DNA of 64,000 bases from Consotaella salsifontis (GCF_900167365.1 NZ_FUXL01000017.1:12510-76509), one strand, 5' to 3'. Positions 43,451-52,388 are shown, numbered from the stretch's first letter. Program-made: numbers and translations. Notes: generated by a model from the letters alone, not told the origin.

Positions 43451-43951
43451 CTATTCGGTCGCAACCGGGCTCGGCCCGCGTTCGAGATAGGTCGACAAGG
43501 CGATGTAGCTGCGCGTCCCCGTGAAGCCCTCGATGGAATGGATGCGCTCGAGCAGGTCTTCCAGCGCCTGCGTGTCCCGTGTCCTGACCTTGAGGAGCAT
43601 GGCGCTCTCGCCGGTGACCGTGTGGATCTCCTCCACCTCGGGAAGCTCCTTCAGCGCCAGGAGGTGGCGCGTCACGGCCCAGCTCGTCGTGTCGACATGG
43701 ACGAAGGTGAGGAGCGGGCGGCCGAGCTTGGCGCCATCGAGCACGGCGACGTTTGCCTTGATCACCCCGTCCTGCCTGAGGCGCTTTACGCGCTCGTGGA
43801 CGGCTGGGGCCGAAAGGTGCAGCAGCTTGCCGAGTTCCGCGTAGCTGCGAGACGAGTCCTCGGCCAGAAGGCCTAACAGCGTTCGGTCGCGGTCGTCCAA
43901 ACGGGCCGGCGGTGCGAGCCGCGGCCGAACGGGGTTCGAATCTTCCGCCAT
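43451..43951 (-). CDS. Lrp/AsnC-family transcriptional regulator
   Basis: 166 residues. Helix-turn-helix SYAELGKLLHLSAPAVHERVKRLRQDGVI, then the RAM (AsnC ligand-binding) domain with VTGESAMLLKVRTRDTQALEDLLERI. Start at 43951 chosen because it places the HTH at the usual distance; the ribosome site is weak. Divergent from a DUF2000-LysE operon. Lrp-type regulators commonly activate amino-acid exporters of the LysE family, so this is likely its target. Confidence 0.88.
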   Translation of the reverse strand: MAEDSNPVRPRLAPPARLDDRDRTLLGLLAEDSSRSYAELGKLLHLSAPAVHERVKRLRQDGVIKANVAVLDGAKLGRPLLTFVHVDTTSWAVTRHLLALKELPEVEEIHTVTGESAMLLKVRTRDTQALEDLLERIHSIEGFTGTRSYIALSTYLERGPSPVATE

Positions 43952-43996
43952 GACGCGAAAAGCCTTTGGGTCCGAATGAAGTTCGGAACTATATAA

Positions 43997-44033
43997 CCAG
44001 AGCCGTACAAAATTCAACGAATAATGGCTCTGG
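43997..44033. promoter_or_regulatory. Inverted repeat between lrp-type and DUF2000 genes
   Basis: CCAGAGCC (43997-44004) and GGCTCTGG (44026-44033) flank an AT-rich 21-base spacer. It is centred in the 100-bp divergent intergenic region, so it is a candidate Lrp-family binding site. Confidence 0.45.
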
Positions 44034-44051
44034 CCCGAAGGGTAATCAGGC

Positions 44052-44459
44052 ATGTTCGATACGAAGGTCGCCATTCTGGTGCTCGACGATCTTGCGACTT
44101 GGCAGAAGCTGAACGTCGCCGCGTTTCTGGCGACCGGCATCGCCGCTGCGGCCCCGGAGGCGATGGGCGACCCGTATGAGGACGTGGCGGGACGCGGGTT
44201 CGCCCGCCTTCTCGGACAGCCAATGCTGATCTTCGCGGCCGGCGAGAGCGAGTTGAAGCGCGCTCATCGCATCTCCGGCGAAAAAGGCCTGTCCACCGCC
44301 GCCTATGTTCGGGCGATGTTCTCGACGGGCCACGACGCGGCGAACCGCGAGGTGTTCAAGGCAGAGCCGGCGGACGCTCCCGACCTCGTCGGGATCGCGA
44401 TCCGCGGTCCGAAGAAGGATGTCGAGAAGGCGACGAAAGGCGCGAGGCTGCATCCATGA
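44052..44459 (+). CDS. DUF2000 family protein
   Basis: 135 residues matching the DUF2000 family (KVAILVLDDLATWQKLNVAAFLATGI ... PMLIFAAGESELKRAH). The fold resembles peptidyl-tRNA hydrolase II; no activity is established. It is coupled to the LysE gene by a 4-bp ATGA overlap and lies next to an Lrp regulator, a recurrent trio that hints at amino-acid handling. Confidence 0.82.
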   Translation: MFDTKVAILVLDDLATWQKLNVAAFLATGIAAAAPEAMGDPYEDVAGRGFARLLGQPMLIFAAGESELKRAHRISGEKGLSTAAYVRAMFSTGHDAANREVFKAEPADAPDLVGIAIRGPKKDVEKATKGARLHP

Positions 44460-45082
44460 TCGAAACCCCAGCTTTCGCTTTCGCCCAGCTCCTTCCCTTC
44501 GTGACCTTTGCCTTCGTGGCGTCGATCACGCCTGGTCCTTCCAACCTCCTCATTCTCGGCAACAGCGTCCGTTATGGCTTTGCCGCCGCGCTCCCGATCG
44601 TCTGCGGGGCATGCGCAGGATCGGCGGCACTGGTCCTGTTCGTTGGATTCGGCGCGGGCGCATGGCTCGCAGCGCATCCGGGCGTCCAGACGGTCATGGG
44701 ATGGGCCGGGACGCTCTGGCTGAGCTATCTCGCCTGGCAGATCGCTTGCAAACCTCCCGCAGACATCCGCACAGCCGCCGACAGGCCGACCGGCGGATGG
44801 ATGGCGGCAGCGCTTCAGATCGCAAACCCCAAATCGTGGAGCATGGCTCTCGCCGTGGTCAGCGTCTTTGCTGGCGCGAACGCGGATCTGCCCCGCTACG
44901 CGTTCCTGTCGGCCGTCTTCCTCATGGTCTCGGCGCCATGCCTCACAATCTGGGCGGTGCTTGGATCGCGGGCCGGGGGACGACTGCGGTCGGCGACGAG
45001 CGCCAAAGCACTCAACGTCATCCTTGGCGCCGCGCTCTTCGCTTCGGCGTGGGCCGGGCTCCTGGAGCACGTCCGGATGTAG
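44456..45082 (+). CDS. LysE-family amino-acid exporter
   Basis: 208 residues, about six membrane helices. The LysE/RhtB signature SITPGPSNLLILGNSVRYGF is at the N-terminus and a second conserved block ALQIANPKSWSMAL in the middle. Exports amino acids or derivatives across the inner membrane. Translation coupled to DUF2000 and probably controlled by the divergent Lrp/AsnC regulator. Confidence 0.9.
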   Translation: MIETPAFAFAQLLPFVTFAFVASITPGPSNLLILGNSVRYGFAAALPIVCGACAGSAALVLFVGFGAGAWLAAHPGVQTVMGWAGTLWLSYLAWQIACKPPADIRTAADRPTGGWMAAALQIANPKSWSMALAVVSVFAGANADLPRYAFLSAVFLMVSAPCLTIWAVLGSRAGGRLRSATSAKALNVILGAALFASAWAGLLEHVRM

Positions 45083-45105
45083 CGAGCGGCAAGGCCGCCC
45101 GCCGT

Positions 45106-45999
45106 TCAACCATCGACATATCGGGCAAGCTCGTCGGGCGTCCCATTCGGAAAGGCGTCCCGCAGGTGGTCGAGGAAGGCAGAGACGCGGGCGCTGAGAA
45201 GGCGGCGGCTGGGATAGAGGGCCCACAGAGCGATCTCCGATCCCTCGACGTCGCCCCAGTGGGTCAGCGTTCCGGCGGCGAGATCGTGGCTGACGAGCGA
45301 GATCGGAAGGCGGGCGAGACCGACCCCCATCCGCGCGGCATCGCGCACCATGATCATCGACGAAAGGCTTAAGCCGGGACGCACCGCGATGCTGGACGGG
45401 CCGGCGGCCGTGGACACGGTCCAGGTCTCGACCGGTTCGGCCTTCCCTCGCACCACCGCAGGAACGGGCGATCCGTCGGCGGCGGGCCTTACTTCCGGGC
45501 TCGACACGATCACCAGACGGTCGCGAAGGAAGATCCGCCCGACGAGGCTGTCATCGGGGTCCGGGTTCACCCGGATCACCAGGTCGTAGGCTTCTTCCAC
45601 CATGTCGACGGCGCGGTCGTCCGTCGTGACCTCGAGCCGAACGTCGGGATGCTTCAGCGCGAAATCCGCCGCCAGCTTTCCCATCGCGGTCTGGGAGAAG
45701 AGAAGGGGCGCGCTGATGCGCAGTCGGCCGCGCGGATGGCGCCCACCCGAGGCAATGGCGGTGGTCGTCTCTTCGAGGTCGGTGAGCAGCGTGCCGGTTC
45801 GCTCATAGAGTGCGCGCCCCTCCTCGGTCAGTTTCAAGGCCCGGCCGCCACGCTCGAACAGGCGCAGGTCGAGGCTCGCCTCCAATTCCGCGACACGGCG
45901 CGACAGCGTCGCCTTGGGGCGCCCGCTCGCCCGCGCCGCTCGGCCAAACCCTTCATGCCGGGCGACAAGATTGAAATCGGCAAGGGCGAGGAGATCCAT
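45106..45999 (-). CDS. LysR-family transcriptional regulator
   Basis: 297 residues. HTH region FGRAARASGRPKATLSRRVAELEASLDLRLFERGGRALKL, then an effector domain. ATG 45999 is chosen over GTG 46008 because AGGTGG sits 5-6 bases before it. Divergent from an NmrA-type reductase and SRPBCC pair across about 100 bp, which it probably regulates. Confidence 0.9.
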   Translation of the reverse strand: MDLLALADFNLVARHEGFGRAARASGRPKATLSRRVAELEASLDLRLFERGGRALKLTEEGRALYERTGTLLTDLEETTTAIASGGRHPRGRLRISAPLLFSQTAMGKLAADFALKHPDVRLEVTTDDRAVDMVEEAYDLVIRVNPDPDDSLVGRIFLRDRLVIVSSPEVRPAADGSPVPAVVRGKAEPVETWTVSTAAGPSSIAVRPGLSLSSMIMVRDAARMGVGLARLPISLVSHDLAAGTLTHWGDVEGSEIALWALYPSRRLLSARVSAFLDHLRDAFPNGTPDELARYVDG

Positions 46000-46103
46000 T
46001 TGTTCCACCTGTGAGACGGAGGGTCCAAATTATACGTCTACCGTAGTGAATGCGGATCACCGATCTTGCAAGTGTCTTCAAACACCAAACCGGAGTTTCT
46101 CCC

Positions 46104-46967
46104 ATGACCATTCTTGTGACAGGCGCCACAGGCAATGTCGGCGGCAACGTCGTCGATCAACTCGTCCAGCGCGGTGCCGATGTGCGCGCTCTCGTCCGCG
46201 ATCCCGCCAAGGCCGACTTTCCGGCCGGCGTCGAAATCGTCAAGGGCGATATGCTCGACGTCGACTCCCTGCGCCAGGCCTTTTCGGGCGTCTCCTCGCT
46301 GTTCCTGCTGAACGCGGTGGTGCCCGACGAATTCACCCAGGCGCTGATCGCGCTCAATCTTGCCCGCGAAGCCGGGATCGAGCGCATCGTCTACCTCTCT
46401 GTGATCCACAGCGACGTCTATGTGAACGTGCCGCATTTCGCCGGTAAGTTCGGCGTCGAGCGGATGATCGAGGCGATGGGGATGAACGCCACCATCCTGC
46501 GCCCGGCCTATTACATCGACAACGAGGTGACGATCAAAGACGTGGTGACCGGCTATGGCATCTACCCGATGCCGATCGGCAGGAAGGGCCTCGCGATGGT
46601 CGATGCCCGCGACGTCGGCGAGGTCGCTGCGATCGAGCTGGTGCGCCGCGAGCAGTCGCCGACCCCGCTGCCGCTGAACCGCATCAACCTCGTCGGCCCC
46701 GACACGCTGACCGGTCCGGACGTCGCGGCGATCTGGAGCGAGGTGCTTGGCCGCGAGATCGCCTATCCGGGCGAGGATTTCGCCGGCTTCGAACAGAACC
46801 TCAGGCAGGCCATGCCGAGCTGGATGGCGCTCGACATGCGCGTCATGGCCGAGCGCTTCGTCTCCGACGGCATGGTGCCGGAAGACGGCGACGTGGAGCG
46901 CCTGACGACGATGCTCGGCCGCCCGCTCCTCAGCTACCGCGACTTTGCCGCGCAGATCGCCGGCTGA
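46104..46967 (+). CDS. NmrA-like NAD(P)-binding oxidoreductase
   Basis: 287 residues. Begins TILVTGATGNVGGNVVDQLVQRGADV (Rossmann GATGNVG), continues with VRDPAKADFPAGVEIVKGDMLD, typical of NmrA/QorB atypical SDRs. These act as redox sensors or quinone reductases. GGAG lies 9 bases before ATG 46104. Followed after 34 bp by an SRPBCC protein gene and divergent from a LysR gene. Confidence 0.88.
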   Translation: MTILVTGATGNVGGNVVDQLVQRGADVRALVRDPAKADFPAGVEIVKGDMLDVDSLRQAFSGVSSLFLLNAVVPDEFTQALIALNLAREAGIERIVYLSVIHSDVYVNVPHFAGKFGVERMIEAMGMNATILRPAYYIDNEVTIKDVVTGYGIYPMPIGRKGLAMVDARDVGEVAAIELVRREQSPTPLPLNRINLVGPDTLTGPDVAAIWSEVLGREIAYPGEDFAGFEQNLRQAMPSWMALDMRVMAERFVSDGMVPEDGDVERLTTMLGRPLLSYRDFAAQIAG

Positions 46968-47001
46968 TCCCTCAACGCACTCAGTCCCAGGAGCTTTCAT
47001 C

Positions 47002-47475
47002 ATGATCTATTCCACCGCCACCGTTCCGGTGAACCCGGACGGCGAAACCAAACTTACCCGCGAAGAGGCCTGGAAAGGCCTCGAGCTGAAGGCTCGCGAC
47101 GCGCGCGAATTCCTGCCGGCCGGCCTTTGCACCCGCTGCGACGTCAGCGAGGAAAGCGCGACCCACTTCGTGCGGGACGCGACGATCGCCGGGGCCGACC
47201 TTCGCGAGATCATCGTGCTCGAGCCGCAGACGAAGGTCACCTTCTTCCAGGCGACCGGTCCCCGCGAGGGCGCGATCGTCAACGAGCTGTTCGAGGACGA
47301 AGCGGGCGCGCTGCAGCTCAAGTTCTACTGCTATCTCGGCCTGCGCGGTAAGGCGCCGAACGGTCCCGAGGAGCAGGCCGAACAGGCCCTGTTCGACAGC
47401 GACAAGGGCTACAAGGCCGCGTTGCTTTCGACCCTCAAGCGCACCCGCGAACTCCTCACCGAGGGCCGGCTCTGA
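47002..47475 (+). CDS. SRPBCC (DUF1857-like) family protein
   Basis: 157 residues with a START/Bet v 1-like pattern: TKLTREEAWKGLELKARDAREFLPAG and a long C-terminal helix (KAALLSTLKRTRELLTEGRL). Resembles the DUF1857 branch. Binds a hydrophobic ligand; function unknown. AGGAG precedes ATG 47002. Cotranscribed with the NmrA-like gene and ended by a strong hairpin. Confidence 0.75.
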   Translation: MIYSTATVPVNPDGETKLTREEAWKGLELKARDAREFLPAGLCTRCDVSEESATHFVRDATIAGADLREIIVLEPQTKVTFFQATGPREGAIVNELFEDEAGALQLKFYCYLGLRGKAPNGPEEQAEQALFDSDKGYKAALLSTLKRTRELLTEGRL

Positions 47476-47499
47476 GGCGCAGCCGCTTCTTGCGACCAT

Positions 47500-47536
47500 G
47501 ATCCCGCCCTTCCCGCGGCCGCGCGAGGGCGGGATC
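47500..47536 (+). terminator. Strong hairpin after the SRPBCC gene
   Basis: GATCCCGCCC (47500-47509) pairs perfectly with GGGCGGGATC (47527-47536) around a 17-base GC-rich loop. No T-run follows. Its position 24 bp after the stop suggests a transcription terminator. Confidence 0.6.
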
Positions 47537-47804
47537 ACCGATCCTTCAATCCCGTTCTTCCGATCGCCTATCCCCCCGACGTTGCGCCGGAGAAGCCGAG
47601 ACTTGCGCCGCTCGAAAGAGGCGAAAGCGCAAGCTGACGCCCCCAGCCTATCGGGCCCCCAATTCCAGGACCAACGGCCGGAACATGACAGTGGAACTCT
47701 GTCCAAATCGTCCCATCAGCGAGACATGCCGTCCATAAGTGACGTCTACTGCATCATATAAGAGACGGTAAGTTCGGCATGTACTCGAACCAAGGAGAGC
47801 CATC
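47537..47804. other. Upstream region of the hydrolase fusion gene
   Basis: About 270 bp without an ORF of note. The run CATCATATAAGAGACGGTAAG just before the gene is AT-rich and may be part of a promoter. AAGGAGAGCC at 47793-47802 is the ribosome site of the next gene. Confidence 0.4.
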
Positions 47805-49352
47805 ATGACAAACTCGATCATCAAGCACGACATCACGTCCTCCGACGCTCAGGCCATGCAGCAAATGCGGGCCATGCTGGACGCAAACCCCAAGCTCACA
47901 TTCGAGCCCGCCAGCCGCGCCGCCTTCGACGGCATCATGGGCCAAGCGCCCGCACCCGAGGACGTGACCATCGAGAGGGGGGAACTCGGGGGCGTTCCGG
48001 GCTGGTGGACGCGCCCGACCGGGGCAACCAAGGGCTCTGTCATTCTCTACCTCCACGGCGGCGGCTACGTGATCGGCTCGGCCGACGCCTACCGCAACTT
48101 CGCCGGCCAGATCGCCAAGCGCGCCGGTGCCGCGGCGTTCGTCGCCGACTATGCGCTCGCGCCGGAGCGGCCGTTCCCGGCCGCCGCCAACGAGGTTCAG
48201 GCCATGCACAAGGCGCTGCTCGCTCAGGGCTATGAGCGGATCGCCATCGCCGGCGACTCCGCCGGCGGGGGGCTTGCGCTCTCGGCCGCCGCCGATGCCG
48301 ACGCGAAGGCTGGCAAGATCGTCGGCGTCGTCGCGATGTCGCCCTGGATCGACATGGCGCTCTCGGGCCGGTCGTTCGCGACCCGCGCGGATGCCGATCC
48401 GCTGCTGTCGCGCGATACGCTGGCCGAGGCAGCCAGGCTTTATCTCGGGACGACCAATCCGTCCGACGATCGGCTGCCCCGGATCGACAAGGACCTCTCC
48501 AAGATGCCGCCCGTGCGCATTCATGTGGGCGATGCCGAGGTCCTTCTCGACGACTCGCTGCGCTTTGCCGAGCAGGCGGAGAAGCAGGGGGTGGAGTCCG
48601 CGGTCCATGTCTGGGAGGGCATGACCCACGTCTTCCCGTCGAGCTTCGCCATGCTCGAGGCGGGAGCGGAAGCGCTCGCCGATATCGGCTCGTTCCTGGC
48701 CGGCCTGTTGAACAAGCCTGCGAAAAAGCGCGTGCTGGTGCTCGGCGCGACCGGCGGCACGGGACGGGGTATCGTCAAGACGTTGAACGAACGCCGCTTC
48801 GCCCCGGTGGCGCTCGTTCGCTCGCCCGAAAAGGCCCGGGACCTCGACGCCGTGATCGTCAAGGGCGATGCGAGCGATCCCGCCGCCATCGCCAGGGCGC
48901 TGGACAACGTCGACGCGGTCATCTCGGCGCTCGGCACCCCGGCAAGTCCCTTCCGCGAAGTGACATTGCTCTCAACCGCCACGAAGGCGCTCACCGAGGC
49001 CATGCGAAACAAAGGCGTCAAGCGGCTCGTGGCGATCACCGGCATCGGCGCCGGCGAGAGCCGGGGGCATGGCGGCTTTCTGTTCGACCGCATCATCATG
49101 CCGCTCCTGCTCAGGAAGGTCTATGCCGACAAGGATCGGCAGGAGACGATCATCGCCGGCAGCGGGTTGGACTATGTAATCGTGCGTCCCGCTGTCCTGA
49201 ACGACAAGCCGCGGCGCGGCACCGTTCGGGCGCTGCTCGATCTCGGCGGTTTCCACGGCGGGACGATCGCCCGCAGCGACGTCGCCGACTTCGTCGTCGA
49301 TCAGGTGGAAAATGACGCATTCCTCGGCAAAAGGCCGCTGGTCACCTGGTGA
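47805..49352 (+). CDS. Fusion of HSL-type alpha/beta hydrolase and NAD(P)-binding reductase
   Basis: 515 residues. Residues 1-300 are a hormone-sensitive-lipase-type esterase: oxyanion HGGG (84-87), nucleophile Ser152 in GDSAGG and His275 in EGMTHVF. The acid residue position reads GDAEVLLDD. Residues 305-515 are a complete NmrA-like domain starting RVLVLGATGGTGRGIV and ending VDQVENDAFLGKRPLVTW. There is no stop or ribosome site between the halves, and a short NKPAKK linker joins them. The fusion implies that ester cleavage and a redox or sensing step act on the same compound. Strong ribosome site AAGGAGAGCC. Confidence 0.88.
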   Translation: MTNSIIKHDITSSDAQAMQQMRAMLDANPKLTFEPASRAAFDGIMGQAPAPEDVTIERGELGGVPGWWTRPTGATKGSVILYLHGGGYVIGSADAYRNFAGQIAKRAGAAAFVADYALAPERPFPAAANEVQAMHKALLAQGYERIAIAGDSAGGGLALSAAADADAKAGKIVGVVAMSPWIDMALSGRSFATRADADPLLSRDTLAEAARLYLGTTNPSDDRLPRIDKDLSKMPPVRIHVGDAEVLLDDSLRFAEQAEKQGVESAVHVWEGMTHVFPSSFAMLEAGAEALADIGSFLAGLLNKPAKKRVLVLGATGGTGRGIVKTLNERRFAPVALVRSPEKARDLDAVIVKGDASDPAAIARALDNVDAVISALGTPASPFREVTLLSTATKALTEAMRNKGVKRLVAITGIGAGESRGHGGFLFDRIIMPLLLRKVYADKDRQETIIAGSGLDYVIVRPAVLNDKPRRGTVRALLDLGGFHGGTIARSDVADFVVDQVENDAFLGKRPLVTW

Positions 49353-49468
49353 GAGGTCATGCAGTCTCTCAATCGTCTGCCGGGAAATGGGACGGGATGA
49401 AGAGCCTGTCCCATTTCCCGCGTCTGCACGACTTCCGATGGCAGTCGCTGCAAGGCGGACGGTGGCCG

Positions 49469-50218
49469 TCAGATCTGCGCGGAACCGCCGTCGGCGAAGA
49501 GTTCGCTACCGGTGACGAAGCTGCTTTCGTCCGAGGCCAGGAACAGCGCCGCATTGGCGATCTCGTCCGGCTCGCCCAGCCGCCCGAGAGGCGATGCCGC
49601 CTCCGATGCCGCAACGAACGCTTTGTTGGCCTCCTCGCCGGGGGCGAGGGCATGCCAGCCAGGCGTCGACGTGGATCCCGGAACCAGCACGTTCACGCGA
49701 ATGCGGCGTGGCGCGAGCTCGAGGATCCAGCCGCGGGCGAAGCTGCGAATGGCGGCCTTGGTCGCACCGTAGACGCTGAAGGCGGGGATCCCCGTGGTCG
49801 CGGCCGTCGATCCCGTCAAAATGACCGAGGCGCCGTCGGACAGGAGCGGAAAAGCCTTCTGGACCGTGAAAAAGGTTCCTTTCACGTTGGTCGCGAAGGT
49901 GCGATCGAAGTGCTCTTCGCTGACCTCGGCAAGCGCCGCGAATTCGCCGCCGCCTGCATTGGCGAACAGGACGTCGATCCGCCCTGCTTCTTTGCGAACG
50001 CTCTCGAAGAGCCGGTCGAGGTCGGCCATCTTCGCGACATCGCCCTGGATGCCACGGGCGCCATGCCCGACTTCGGCGACCGCCCGATCGAGCTCGGCCT
50101 GGCGCCGACCCGTCATGAACACCTTGGCGCCCTCTTGCGCAAAGCGCTTGGCGCTCGCAAGGCCGATGCCGCTGTTCGCACCCGTGATGACCGCCACCTT
50201 ACCATCAAGCCTGCCCAT
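49469..50218 (-). CDS. Short-chain dehydrogenase/reductase
   Basis: 249 residues. GKVAVITGANSGIG, NAGGG, catalytic YGATKAAIRSFA and FVTGSELFADGGSAQI. Close in type to the SDR at 38126. ATG 50218 with AGGAGACGAAC upstream. Divergent from a second hxlR-type gene, so the HxlR-SDR pair occurs twice in the window. Confidence 0.9.
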   Translation of the reverse strand: MGRLDGKVAVITGANSGIGLASAKRFAQEGAKVFMTGRRQAELDRAVAEVGHGARGIQGDVAKMADLDRLFESVRKEAGRIDVLFANAGGGEFAALAEVSEEHFDRTFATNVKGTFFTVQKAFPLLSDGASVILTGSTAATTGIPAFSVYGATKAAIRSFARGWILELAPRRIRVNVLVPGSTSTPGWHALAPGEEANKAFVAASEAASPLGRLGEPDEIANAALFLASDESSFVTGSELFADGGSAQI

Positions 50219-50307
50219 GTTCGTCTCCTGTTGGTTGGACGGAGAGGATATGGACCGGGCGCATACCTCATGTATAGTACCCACCTTTAGGTAAGTGGAG
50301 AGGGCGG

Positions 50308-50667
50308 TTGAACATCGGTGCGTCCAAATGCGGTCTCGAGATCGCGCTCGCCGTGGTCGGAGGCAAGTGGAAACCCCTGATTCTCTACCATCTCCGCCAT
50401 GGCCCCCAGCGGTTCGGCGACCTTAGGCGCCTAGTCGGCGGGATCAGCGAAAAGGTGCTGGTCCAACAGCTTAGGGATCTCCAGGAAGCGGACGTGGTCG
50501 TTCGCCACGACTATCAGGAAGTGCCGCCGCGGGTCGACTATACGGTCACGCCGTTCGGCATGACGCTCGTCGAGGCGCTCATGCCGCTTTGCCAATGGGG
50601 AACGCAGAACCGGACCAGGGTGTCGCGTCGGTTGGAGCTGACCGACACCGACGTGTCAGCGGCGTGA
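50308..50667 (+). CDS. HxlR-family transcriptional regulator
   Basis: 119 residues from a TTG start at 50308 with GGAGAGGGCGG upstream. Winged helix CGLEIALAVVGGKWKPLILYHLRHGPQRFGDLRRLVGGISEKVLVQQLRDLQ. Cys6 near the N-terminus is in the position used for redox or electrophile sensing by HxlR-type proteins (inference). Divergent from the SDR gene it probably regulates; ACCT-TT-AGGT lies in the 89-bp gap as a possible half-operator. Confidence 0.88.
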   Translation: MNIGASKCGLEIALAVVGGKWKPLILYHLRHGPQRFGDLRRLVGGISEKVLVQQLRDLQEADVVVRHDYQEVPPRVDYTVTPFGMTLVEALMPLCQWGTQNRTRVSRRLELTDTDVSAA

Positions 50668-50721
50668 GCTGACATCCAGGCCTCGAATAGTCCCCCGTGC
50701 TCCGTCCTGGAATTGAGCGGA

Positions 50722-51252
50722 TCAGACCTTCTCGAAGATGCCGGTATCGCCGTCTTCGATCGTCCCTCGGGGCAACCAGCGCACCCGATCTTGAAAGTCC
50801 CGCATCAGCCGGCTTCCCACCATATGCAGGTTCGCGCACGCCAGAGTCCCGCCGGGGACCAACAAACTCCAGAGCTGGTCGATCAAACGCGGTTCCGGAG
50901 CGATGCCATCGAAAAAGGCGAAGTCATAACCCGCCGCGAGCGCGCGCAGGATCGTGTCGAAATCGCCCTCATGAACGGTGATGCGCTCGGACAGGCCCGC
51001 CGCCGCGATATTCTTGCGCGCGAGCGCGACATGGAGAGGGTCTTTCTCGACGGTGTCGACCAGGGCCGAGGGAGATGCGGCGGCAAGACAGCAGGCCGTG
51101 TAGCCCAGCGCGGTGCCCAGTTCGAGAATGCACGCCGCATGGGCGCCCGCGGCCAGCGCGCTCAGCGCGGCACCGTCGGAGTAGGTGTGGGCATGGCAGC
51201 CGTGGTCCTGGCGATGCGCCCGGGTCATTTGCCGGATATGTTCGAATAGCAT
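50722..51252 (-). CDS. Class I SAM-dependent methyltransferase (O-methyltransferase-like)
   Basis: 176 residues. SAM-binding ILELGTALGYTACCLA, acidic loop DTVEKDPLHVALARKNI and YDFAFFDGIAPE, followed by LLVPGGTLACANL. Resembles caffeoyl-CoA/catechol O-methyltransferases but is shorter. Substrate unknown. It ends the minus-strand cluster after the truncated NmrA gene; only 3 bp separate them. Confidence 0.82.
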   Translation of the reverse strand: MLFEHIRQMTRAHRQDHGCHAHTYSDGAALSALAAGAHAACILELGTALGYTACCLAAASPSALVDTVEKDPLHVALARKNIAAAGLSERITVHEGDFDTILRALAAGYDFAFFDGIAPEPRLIDQLWSLLVPGGTLACANLHMVGSRLMRDFQDRVRWLPRGTIEDGDTGIFEKV

Positions 51253-51255
51253 CCG

Positions 51256-51579
51256 CTAGACTTTCTCGCGCCGATGGTCGGTGAGCGCTTGGGCAATGGT
51301 TGTCGCGAGCGGCGTTGTCGGCCGCCCGATCAAGCGTGAGAGATCGTGCGACAGGTCGAAGAGAGCGCCTTGCGCCACCGCCGCGTCGATCCCTGCCAGA
51401 AAATCTGCGACATCTCCGGGCACGCCGCGCTCTTTGAGCGCGCTTGCATAGCTCTCAGGCGGCAGATCGTCGTAGCGAATCTCACGCCCGCTCAGCCGAG
51501 TGAGTTGCTCACACAGCTCGAAGAGCGTCTCTCCGAAGCGGACCGACTGGTTCCGGCCCAGTGCTTCCTCTCGCGACAT
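51256..51579 (-). pseudogene. C-terminal fragment of an NmrA/QorB-type reductase
   Basis: About 107 codons matching only the C-terminal third of QorB-like NAD(P)H:quinone oxidoreductases (EIRYDDLPPESYASALKERG, then ALFDLSHDLSRLIGRPTTPL). The N-terminal Rossmann domain is missing because the gene meets an IS5-family remnant at about 51580-51595. Not expected to be functional. Confidence 0.8.
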
Positions 51580-51593
51580 GGGGAGAAGAGGCA

Positions 51594-51800
51594 AGGATGG
51601 GACCCCATCCGCGCCATGACGCGCTCGGGTGGCGGCTGGCGCATGTTGCCGAAGGAATGTCCGCCCTGGCAAACCGTCTACTGGTGGTTCCGCCGCTTCG
51701 TCCGGTAGATGCTGTTCAAGACGATCCACAGCATTACGCTGATGCTCGATCGCGAGCGGACGCGCCGCGAGGCGAGCGCAACGGCTGTTCAGACCGGCGA
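51594..51800 (+). mobile_element. IS5-family transposase remnant
   Basis: The plus strand reads GWDPIRAMTRSGGGWRMLPK, continues ECPPWQTVYWWFRRFVR, a TAG, then MLFKTIHSITLMLDRERTRRE in the same frame. This is the N-terminal region of IS5-type transposases (GWRMLP.DFPPWQTVYWWFRRFVR), with an in-frame stop and no start or C-terminal catalytic part. It truncates the 5' end of the NmrA gene. No terminal inverted repeats were recognised. Confidence 0.75.
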
Positions 51801-51824
51801 TGCGCCCGCCAATCTGGCGCACGA

Positions 51825-52388
51825 TCATGTCATGAGTCCGTTCAGTAGCTCCGCAAGGGCCTCGTTGTAATCATCGTTCGAACCGGAGCCTTCGGGATCG
51901 GATCGACCACCGATCGCGGTTGCGATGGCCGCGCCGTGGGTGAAATCAACGAGAATGTTCACCCAAAGCCGGGTTCTTTGCGGCGACAAACCCGCTTCGA
52001 CCAGAAGCTGGGCAATCTCCTCGGTTATCCGCTGCGCCTGTTCCGGAAAGACCGTGGGTCGGCTGAAGATGAGCAGGGCGAGGCCGGGATGCTTCAGCAC
52101 TTGGGCATGATAGGCCCGCAAGAGGGCTTCGATCCGGCACCGGGGGTTGCCCAGTGCTGGTGCGGAGACGCTGCGATAAACCCGTTCCGACATGGCACTG
52201 ATCAAACCGTCGCGATCACCAAAGTGGTGGTATATCGTCATCGGATTGATCTGGAGCCGTCCGGCCAATGCACGCATGGTGAATGCATCGACGCCCTCGG
52301 TGTCGAGCAGGTCCAGGGCGGCTGACAGCATGTCATCGGGCGAGACAGCAGGCTTGCTGTGGGGTGGACGGCCCCGTGGGCGCGTCAC
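51825..52388 (-). CDS. TetR-family transcriptional regulator
   Basis: 187 residues. HTH near the N-terminus: MLSAALDLLDTEGVDAFTMRALAGRLQINPMTIYHHFGDRDGL; the C-terminal domain is of the TetR_C33-like kind. Start ATG 52388 overlaps the end of the frameshifted DHFR-like gene by 4 bp, so the two were an operon. Controlled genes and ligand unknown. Confidence 0.88.
   Translation of the reverse strand: MTRPRGRPPHSKPAVSPDDMLSAALDLLDTEGVDAFTMRALAGRLQINPMTIYHHFGDRDGLISAMSERVYRSVSAPALGNPRCRIEALLRAYHAQVLKHPGLALLIFSRPTVFPEQAQRITEEIAQLLVEAGLSPQRTRLWVNILVDFTHGAAIATAIGGRSDPEGSGSNDDYNEALAELLNGLMT

Noticed and set aside
46945-47001. Extended N-terminus for the SRPBCC protein
   Set aside because: AGGAG stands just before ATG 47002 and the extension overlaps the end of the NmrA-like gene.
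51580-51828. N-terminal part of the 190-codon frame ending at 51256
   Set aside because: This part is antisense to the IS5 transposase remnant, so only the C-terminal 107 codons belong to the reductase.
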